Shown here: piece by piece, positions 26,816 to 33,509 of the stretch
How positions within the stretch are numbered: position 1 is the first letter of the stretch
Layout of the letters: the number at the start of each line of letters is the position of its first letter
Assembly: GCA_023250995.1 (NCBI GenBank)
Contig: JAHEZO010000013.1
Location: 1 to 33,509, forward strand
Reading direction: 5' to 3'
Origin: Flavobacteriales bacterium
GTDB taxonomy: Bacteria; Bacteroidota; Bacteroidia; Flavobacteriales_H; JAHEZO01
Length of the DNA stretch: 33,509 nucleotides
The notes under the pieces: generated by a model
Databases searched by the model: none
Told to the model about the DNA's origin: nothing
Seen by the model: only the letters and a program-made list of their open reading frames with translations
Position numbers and translations under genes: made by a program

Positions 26816-29254
26816 ATGGAAATTAATTACCTGGAAGAATTAAATCCCGAACAGCGTGTGGCCGTTGAGCACATAAACGGACCTGTGGTGGTTCTTGCCG
26901 GTGCGGGCTCGGGGAAAACCCGCGTATTAACATACCGCATTGCTCATCTGCTTAAAAATAACATTGATGCTTTTAACATTCTGGCCCTTACATTTACAAA
27001 TAAAGCCGCCAGAGAAATGAAAGAAAGAATTTCAAAAATTGTAGGTGAAAAGGAAGCTAAAAACCTGTGGATGGGAACCTTTCACTCTGTGTTTGCTCGC
27101 ATCCTCCGTTTTGAATCTGAAAAAATCGGGTATCCAAGCCACTTTACCATTTATGATACGGATGATTCGAGGAATTTACTGAAAACGATAATAAAAGAAC
27201 TTTCTCTTGATGATAAAGTGTATAAACCTTCACTGATTCATAACAGGATTTCGGGCGCAAAAAATTCATTAATTAATGCAAATGCTTATTTAAATGATGC
27301 GCAAATACAGGCCGATGACAGGCAATCATCTAAACCTTTACTGGGAGAAATTTACCGCAGGTATGAAACGAGATGTTTTAAAGCCGCTGCAATGGATTTT
27401 GATGATTTGCTTTTTAAAACCTGCGTTCTTCTTCAGCAGTTTCCGGAAGTTTTATATAAGTACCAGGAGAAATTCAAATATATCCTGGTGGATGAATTTC
27501 AGGATACCAATTTTGCCCAATATTCAATATTAAAACAGCTTGCCGCAAGGTTTGAAAACATTTGCGTTGTGGGGGATGATGCGCAGAGCATTTATGCCTT
27601 CAGGGGAGCCACCATAAGAAATATCCTCAATTTTAAGCAGGATTATCCCGATATGGTAACTTATAAACTTGAACAGAATTACAGGTCGACAAAAAATATT
27701 GTTAACGCTGCCAATAGCATAATTTCAAATAACAGACAGCAACTTCATAAAACGGTTTGGACGGATAACGAGGAGGGACAAAAAATTTTGGTTTTCAGAA
27801 CCCTTACAGATAATGAGGAAGGTCTTACTGCCGCACAGCAGATTTTTGAGTTTAAAAATAATTTTCAGCTTCACAACAGGCATTTTGCAATACTTTACCG
27901 CACCAATGCTCAATCCAGAGCTTTTGAAGAAGCCCTGAGAAAGGTGAATATACCCTACAAAATTTATGGTGGATTTTCTTTTTATCAAAGGAAGGAAATA
28001 AAGGATGTGCTTGCCTATTTCAGGTTAACCATAAACAATAACGATGAGGAGGCACTCAAAAGAGTAATAAATTTCCCTGCAAGAGGAATTGGAGATACCA
28101 CCATTGATAAATTAATTTTATGTGCCAACGACCATGCATCGGGCCTGTGGACGGTTCTCGAAAACCTGGATGAATTTAATTTGGGAATTAACAGCGGTGC
28201 GCGAAACAGAATAATTGATTTTGTTACCATGATAAAGAGTTTTGCTTCCATGGCCGCTCAATCAAATGCCTTTGAAATAGGAAACCATATCGCTAAACAA
28301 TCCGGTATTTTAAAAGATTTGTATGACGATAAATCCCCTGAGGGCCTAAGCAAATACGAAAACATTCAGGAATTGCTGAACGGAATGAAGGAATTCAGCA
28401 GTCCGGTCCCTGTACCAACTTCACCCAATGGATCACCAACCGAAAAGGAAGCCTCAGCTCCAAATGAAATACCGGTGGATTCAGAGGGAATTGGGAATGA
28501 CCTTTCCCTAACTTCTTTTATGCAGGATATTGCTTTGCTCACCGACTCGGATAAAAAGGATGGGGAAGAGGAAAGAGATACCGTTTCACTGATGACAATT
28601 CACGCAGCAAAGGGCCTTGAATTTCAGGTGGTATTTATTGTGGGACTTGAAGAAAATCTTTTCCCCTCGCAAATGGCATTAAATACCAGGGCCGACCTCG
28701 AAGAAGAAAGAAGGCTGTTTTATGTTGCTCTTACTAGGGCGCAAAAGCATGCTATCCTTTCCTATTCAGTAAGCCGGTACAAATGGGGAAACCGTTTTGA
28801 TTGCGAACCCAGCCGGTTTATTGAAGAGTTAAATGAAAAATATCTCGACTTTAAACAAGCCGGAAGGCAGGAAAATTCCGGGTTTGGACAAAACAGGCAG
28901 GGTTGGAACCGGGCCGGGCAGGGAAATATAAACGATTTCTGGAAAAAAAATGGTAACCAACAATCGAAGCCCAAAAACGGAACTGAATTAAATCCCACTA
29001 TCCCGAAAGTTCCTTCCATTGAAGGTAAAAAATTAATAAAAGTAAATCCTCAACAGGGAATACCCGGAAATTATTCCACGGCAAGCGAATTAAATATTCA
29101 GGTCGGAATGGAGGTAAAACATCAGCGTTTTGGCTTGGGAAAAGTAATTAATATGGAAGGAGGGTATCCGAACCAGAAGGCCACCGTTTTTTTCCATGAA
29201 GCCGGACAGAAACAATTGCTGCTGAAGTTTGCAAAATTGGAACTTGTGAAGTGA
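26816..29254 (+). CDS. uvrD: UvrD/PcrA-family ATP-dependent DNA helicase
   Basis: LNPEQRVAVEHINGPVVVLAGAGSGKTRVLTYRIAHLL, ILVDEFQDTNFAQYSIL, VVGDDAQSIYAFRGA, LEQNYRST, VSLMTIHAAKGLEFQVVFIVGLEENLFPS, EERRLFYVALTRAQK. Confidence 0.97.
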   Translation: MEINYLEELNPEQRVAVEHINGPVVVLAGAGSGKTRVLTYRIAHLLKNNIDAFNILALTFTNKAAREMKERISKIVGEKEAKNLWMGTFHSVFARILRFESEKIGYPSHFTIYDTDDSRNLLKTIIKELSLDDKVYKPSLIHNRISGAKNSLINANAYLNDAQIQADDRQSSKPLLGEIYRRYETRCFKAAAMDFDDLLFKTCVLLQQFPEVLYKYQEKFKYILVDEFQDTNFAQYSILKQLAARFENICVVGDDAQSIYAFRGATIRNILNFKQDYPDMVTYKLEQNYRSTKNIVNAANSIISNNRQQLHKTVWTDNEEGQKILVFRTLTDNEEGLTAAQQIFEFKNNFQLHNRHFAILYRTNAQSRAFEEALRKVNIPYKIYGGFSFYQRKEIKDVLAYFRLTINNNDEEALKRVINFPARGIGDTTIDKLILCANDHASGLWTVLENLDEFNLGINSGARNRIIDFVTMIKSFASMAAQSNAFEIGNHIAKQSGILKDLYDDKSPEGLSKYENIQELLNGMKEFSSPVPVPTSPNGSPTEKEASAPNEIPVDSEGIGNDLSLTSFMQDIALLTDSDKKDGEEERDTVSLMTIHAAKGLEFQVVFIVGLEENLFPSQMALNTRADLEEERRLFYVALTRAQKHAILSYSVSRYKWGNRFDCEPSRFIEELNEKYLDFKQAGRQENSGFGQNRQGWNRAGQGNINDFWKKNGNQQSKPKNGTELNPTIPKVPSIEGKKLIKVNPQQGIPGNYSTASELNIQVGMEVKHQRFGLGKVINMEGGYPNQKATVFFHEAGQKQLLLKFAKLELVK

Positions 29255-29269
29255 ATGAACCTCGGGAAG

Positions 29270-30985
29270 TTATAATTTAATTACTATTTCTTTTACCGTT
29301 TTTGCCCCATTTTTTATTTGAAGTATGTTTGGTGAGTTCCCGGACAGACTATTTTTTTCAATGCTGATCCGGTTTAATCCTTCGCTAAGAGTTTTTTCAA
29401 GATTCATTATTTTTTTTCCCGAAACATCAAAAACTGCCATTGAAATTATTTTTTTATCCGTTGAATAATAATCAACAAAAAGTTTTTCGGTGAATGGATT
29501 CGGGTAAATTACAAAGGAGTCGGTGTCGGTAAAAATTTTATTTGTCAGAGATTCATAAGCAGATTTAAAATCAGGAATTCCATAACCCATCAAAGTATCG
29601 GGGTTATTGTATTGCGAGGCACTTTTCCGGATGAAATCAGCAATTTCAATATTTGATTTTCCGGGTGCCGATTGCCAGAAACAAGCTGCTGCCCCTGCCA
29701 TGATGGGTGAGGAGAACGATGTGCCACTTCCCCAGGTTATGCTATCGTTTGAGGTTGCAATAACGGTTCCCTGTCCCTGTGCGCATACATCGGGTTTCAC
29801 CCTGCCGTCAGCACTCGGCCCCTTGCTGCTGAACGAGGCATAAATTTTTGAGGCATCAACGGCACCAATGGTTAATGCACTGTCAGCGTCAGCCGGAACT
29901 CCGATAAAATGCCATGGCCCGTTTCCTGAATTTCCTGCGCTTACCACCACCAGTATTCCTTTGGCCGAAGCAATGTCGGCCCCCGTGGATGCAATAGCGG
30001 TATTCCCATCCATTTCAGCATAGGTATGGTTTTGAGTGCTGTCATCAAAGGTAGTATAGCCAAGGGAGGAGTTTATAATATCAGCTCCTGCACTGTCGGC
30101 AAATTCTGCAGCTGAAACCCAGTTGAATTCTTCAATAATTGTTTCTGATAAAATGTCCTCAGTAATAAAAAGCATGTAATTTGCTTTTGGGGCCGTGCCC
30201 ACAATAAGGGATGGAAGTTCAGCGGCCATGGTAGATAAAACATACGTTCCGTGAGTGGCACTTTTAAAAACTGAATCATTTCCATCCACAAAATTTCTGG
30301 TTGCAATTATGCGGTTTGTTTGAAAAAGATTATCAAAGGCGGCCATGGTGTCGGCTGAAATAAAGCCGGCATCCAAAACTGCAATTAGCATTCCTTCGCC
30401 CCTGAAGCCCAAATTGTGCAGAAAATCTGCATTAATCATATTAACCTGATTAAATGAAGGGCCGTAATCAAAGCCTGCCACATTTAGTTTTTTTGAAGGA
30501 ATGCTGTTGAAATCATCTATTTGATTTTTCGAACCCCGTTGAATTTCTTCGGGTAAAACTTTTGTGAAATCCCGCGCTAATTTTTCTTCGGAAAATTTCG
30601 ATTTGGTTTTTTTCCACCGGATAGAGTTTTTTACAAATGAATAGGAATTAATCAAACCAATTAAAGAACTATCTGTTGTTGAAATGGTAATTGAATTTAG
30701 CCATTTAGAACGGTTTAAAAGTGAAACATTTCCCGAATTTAAAATGCTGTCCAAGTATTCTGGATTTATTGGAAGGTCATTTTCCTGGAGGAGGATGTTT
30801 TGATTATTCCTCCTTAAAATTGCTTTTGGGGATAAAAACTGAGATGGATTGCTTAAAGAAAAAGGACTATTATTTTTATCGGTAAAATCAATTTTATATA
30901 AAAATGTCTGCCCGGATAATTTCAGGAAAGCGAATAAAAAAACGAAAGATGAAATAAAAAATGGGGGGTATTTGTTACTTGTCAC
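29270..30985 (-). CDS. S8 (subtilisin-like) peptidase with T9SS type A C-terminal sorting domain
   Basis: Catalytic triad motifs MLIAVLDAGF, SATHGTYVLSTMA, GSGTSFSSPIMAGAAACFW; C-terminal FVIYPNPFTEKLFVDYYS...AVFDVSGKKIMNLEKTLSEGLNRISIEKNSLS is a T9SS CTD pattern. The track start codon is GTG. Confidence 0.93.
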   Translation of the reverse strand: MTSNKYPPFFISSFVFLFAFLKLSGQTFLYKIDFTDKNNSPFSLSNPSQFLSPKAILRRNNQNILLQENDLPINPEYLDSILNSGNVSLLNRSKWLNSITISTTDSSLIGLINSYSFVKNSIRWKKTKSKFSEEKLARDFTKVLPEEIQRGSKNQIDDFNSIPSKKLNVAGFDYGPSFNQVNMINADFLHNLGFRGEGMLIAVLDAGFISADTMAAFDNLFQTNRIIATRNFVDGNDSVFKSATHGTYVLSTMAAELPSLIVGTAPKANYMLFITEDILSETIIEEFNWVSAAEFADSAGADIINSSLGYTTFDDSTQNHTYAEMDGNTAIASTGADIASAKGILVVVSAGNSGNGPWHFIGVPADADSALTIGAVDASKIYASFSSKGPSADGRVKPDVCAQGQGTVIATSNDSITWGSGTSFSSPIMAGAAACFWQSAPGKSNIEIADFIRKSASQYNNPDTLMGYGIPDFKSAYESLTNKIFTDTDSFVIYPNPFTEKLFVDYYSTDKKIISMAVFDVSGKKIMNLEKTLSEGLNRISIEKNSLSGNSPNILQIKNGAKTVKEIVIKL

Positions 30986-31088
30986 TTTATTCCAAAATGG
31001 GTTGATGGCTTAATTAATTTAAGAATTGAACTGAAACGAAATAATTGTCTGATTTACACAATTATATGTAAGTATTTAATTAAACAAA

Positions 31089-31820
31089 TTAGTCCCTTCC
31101 AGAAGAATTAATTTTAAATGTTTGCTCCAGTCCTGATACCGGTTGATGGTTTTCATCCAAACTCAGGTTTATGTACTTTCGGTAAATCATCCCCACATTT
31201 TTTGCGTACTTTTCTTCCCCGAAAAATTGGGTTATGGCATTTGGCTCCTGCGATTGGGTTACTGTAAGTGTTGAATCGAAACTATTCCCGTTAATGGCCC
31301 CCGGAACGTTTACCTCAGTAAATTCATAATCAATTTCTTCCATTGAATTAAACCCGTTCCCATTCCACCTGGCATTTAATTTTACGGGGAAAACAAGTTT
31401 TACATACCAGGTATTTTCTTCAAATCTTTCGGCTCTTGTTTTAGTAGTATCGGCTGCCCACACATCAGTTATGGTCCATGGGTCGTTTGATTTAATTCTC
31501 TTATACCTTTCAATCCTGAAAACTTCTTTGCCGCTGTTATCAATGAATTTGGATTCCACTTTTTCTTTTAATTGATACTGAAAAAGAATTACAGTATCTT
31601 TAAAATCATCGTGCACTATCGAATCAACATCATAAATAATCCAGGAACCAATGGCCAGAGGAAAGTAGGAATAACCCAAATCGGGAGGGGGTGGAGCGGG
31701 TTTATCTTTGTTGCATGACAAAAGGAAACCAAAAGAAAAAATTATGATGACAATTATCCCGTTGGTACAAGTTCTGAATCCCGGAGTAAAAGATAAAAAT
31801 TTATTTATTCTGATTTTCAA
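31089..31820 (-). CDS. Putative lipoprotein of unknown function
   Basis: N-terminal signal with lipobox FLLSCNKDKPAPPPPDLGYSYFPLAIGSWIIYDVDSI. Confidence 0.75.
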   Translation of the reverse strand: MKIRINKFLSFTPGFRTCTNGIIVIIIFSFGFLLSCNKDKPAPPPPDLGYSYFPLAIGSWIIYDVDSIVHDDFKDTVILFQYQLKEKVESKFIDNSGKEVFRIERYKRIKSNDPWTITDVWAADTTKTRAERFEENTWYVKLVFPVKLNARWNGNGFNSMEEIDYEFTEVNVPGAINGNSFDSTLTVTQSQEPNAITQFFGEEKYAKNVGMIYRKYINLSLDENHQPVSGLEQTFKINSSGRD

Positions 31821-31852
31821 CTTAATTTGAATTTGTATTAAATTTTGTGAAT

Positions 31853-32542
31853 TTAATAAAATGTATGCTCAAGTCCAATTCCAACTACCCAATTTATTCC
31901 CTGGTTAGTTGTGTGGATATTATTTTCAATCATATAATAATATTCGAGTGCGTTAATTCCGCTAAGGTTGTAAAATGTGCCTAAAAAGTAACGGAGGCGG
32001 TCAACCTGTGACCCGAATTTCTGGTTTCGGTTGGCATCAAAATATATTTCGGTGGCAGCATAAGGTGTAAATTTCCCCAACTCTTTTTCTTTCAGTTTTG
32101 CGGTGGCTTTTGTTCTGAAGTAATAACTTGGGATTATCCCGTTTTCAGAGGTGAAATAATTGTTATATTCAATTTGAAACATTTCGCGTAGGTAAAAGGT
32201 AAAAGGTTTTATTTTCTTTTTTGCTGACAGGGCAAAATAATACTGATGCCTGTAATCCATCCTGTTATTATATTGCTTTTTTAAAACAAAAACATAATCA
32301 GCAGAAAAACGGATCGGTTTAAAAAAGTTATAAGTTAAACCTCCGTCTAAATAAGCATATCTGAATCGCGAAAAATTATCAGAAATTCTCCCCTGTTGGT
32401 TAATATGGGCAAATAATCTTGGTGTGAGGTTTCTTTCAAAATATAGGTTCTCCCAAAATTGAGCATCATTATTTTGTGGGAAGCAACCCCGGATGATACA
32501 AAATGCAAAAAACCCGATCAAAAATCCAACTTTATTTTTCAT
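31853..32542 (-). CDS. DUF2490-like outer-membrane beta-barrel protein
   Basis: AQFWENLYFERNLTPRLFAHINQQGRISDNFSRFRYAYLDGGLTYNFFKPIRFSADYVF ... GINWVVGIGLEHTFY. Confidence 0.78.
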   Translation of the reverse strand: MKNKVGFLIGFFAFCIIRGCFPQNNDAQFWENLYFERNLTPRLFAHINQQGRISDNFSRFRYAYLDGGLTYNFFKPIRFSADYVFVLKKQYNNRMDYRHQYYFALSAKKKIKPFTFYLREMFQIEYNNYFTSENGIIPSYYFRTKATAKLKEKELGKFTPYAATEIYFDANRNQKFGSQVDRLRYFLGTFYNLSGINALEYYYMIENNIHTTNQGINWVVGIGLEHTFY

Positions 32543-32552
32543 GGGGATGGAT

Positions 32553-33341
32553 CTATAAATCGGAGGCCCTAGCCACGAGTTCGGCCAAATCCAAAACCTT
32601 TACTTTTTCTTCTTTATTGAAATGTTTTACCCCATCAGTGATCATTGTCATGCAAAAGGGGCAGGCGGTGGCAATAACATCTGGTTTGAGTGAAAGGGCC
32701 TCCTCAGATCGTTCAACATAAACCTCCTTATTTCCTTTTTCGGCTTCCTTAAACATTTGTGCTCCTCCTGCACCGCAGCAGAGTCCACGGCTTTTGTTTC
32801 GGGTCATTTCCGAAATATTTCCATCCAGCATTTCCAGAATCTTCCTCGGGGCCTCGTAAATATTATTTCCCCGGCCCAAATAACAAGAATCGTGATAGGT
32901 GATGGTTTTGCCTTTAAATTCACCACCTTCAAATTTAATTTTCCCCGAATCTATTAATTGCTGCAAAAACTCTGAGTGATGCAACACCTCATATTTTCCT
33001 CCGAGTTCGGGGTATTCGTTTTTAAATGTGTTAAAGCAATGCGGGCAGGCAGTAACGATTTTTTTTATTCCGTACCCGTTTAGAACATTAATATTATTCA
33101 GGGCCTGCATTTGGAAAAGAAATTCATTTCCCGCTCTTCTGGCGGGGTCCCCTGTGCATGATTCTTCAGTACCCAGTACAGCGAACTTTATTTGGCAATG
33201 ATGAAGAATTTTTGCGAAGTCGCGTGTAACCATTTGATAGCGGTCGTCAAAAGCACCGGCACATCCAACCCAAAAAAGAACATCGGGTGTTTCTCCCTTA
33301 GCTGTCATTTCAGCAACGGTAGGAACATTAATTGTTGGCAT
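32553..33341 (-). CDS. (Fe-S)-binding protein, HdrB/LutA-type with CCG domains
   Basis: DVLFWVGCAGAFDDRY ... EESCTGDPARRAGNEFLFQMQ ... TACPHCFNTFKNEYP and ITYHDSCYLGRGNNIYEAPRKIL ... SRGLCCGAGGAQMF ... ATACPFCMTMI. Confidence 0.92.
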   Translation of the reverse strand: MPTINVPTVAEMTAKGETPDVLFWVGCAGAFDDRYQMVTRDFAKILHHCQIKFAVLGTEESCTGDPARRAGNEFLFQMQALNNINVLNGYGIKKIVTACPHCFNTFKNEYPELGGKYEVLHHSEFLQQLIDSGKIKFEGGEFKGKTITYHDSCYLGRGNNIYEAPRKILEMLDGNISEMTRNKSRGLCCGAGGAQMFKEAEKGNKEVYVERSEEALSLKPDVIATACPFCMTMITDGVKHFNKEEKVKVLDLAELVARASDL

Positions 33342-33509
33342 AGAGATTTATTTTAATATTATAAATTTCCATAAAGGGGACAAAATCGGAATGTACAGAC
33401 GCCCAATTCGGGCATCTCAATTATTTAAAAAAAATCCAATTAAATGCGACAAAATATTCCGATTCATTTTACTAATTTCCAATCAAATTTTCAGCCCATT
33501 TCATCCGGT

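Noticed and set aside
28399-28520. Pro/Ser/Glu-rich insertion in the helicase (SSPVPVPTSPNGSPTEKEASAPNEIPVDSEG)
   Set aside because: The region before motif V in UvrD/PcrA homologs of this phylum is commonly a variable low-complexity linker; not enough to call it unusual.

Overview
This is a chromosomal window from a Bacteroidota-type genome. Supporting signs are the LptG/tgt, GWxTD, T9SS-sorted subtilase and PD40/TPR gene complement, and TAnnTTTG-like promoter motifs. It is dense and mostly housekeeping: a PAS histidine kinase (partial), accA, ispE, an LptF/LptG permease, tgt, a TolC protein plus membrane-fusion protein, tsaB, a PD40/TPR protein, a TlpA-like thioredoxin, murA, dnaX, a STAS-like/HATPase pair, a TMTC-like TPR membrane protein, an EEP nuclease, a rhomboid protease, a GWxTD lipoprotein, rmuC, an Omp85-family protein, a UvrD/PcrA helicase, a T9SS-secreted S8 protease, a lipoprotein, a DUF2490 protein and an HdrB/LutA-like Fe-S protein. 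I found no rRNA, tRNA, CRISPR array, transposase or prophage genes. I do not see a clear new multi-gene system. The signals most worth checking are: (i) an A10 slippery tract in dnaX where both alternative frames stop within 2-4 codons, predicting a gamma-like product of about 374 aa; (ii) a lipoprotein-like ORF whose only interruption is a TGA at the position expected for the lipobox cysteine; (iii) three intergenic heptanucleotide tandem arrays, two of them in the divergent accA/ispE promoter region; (iv) a small HATPase + STAS-like pair directly upstream of dnaX; (v) several inverted-repeat or REP-like elements.
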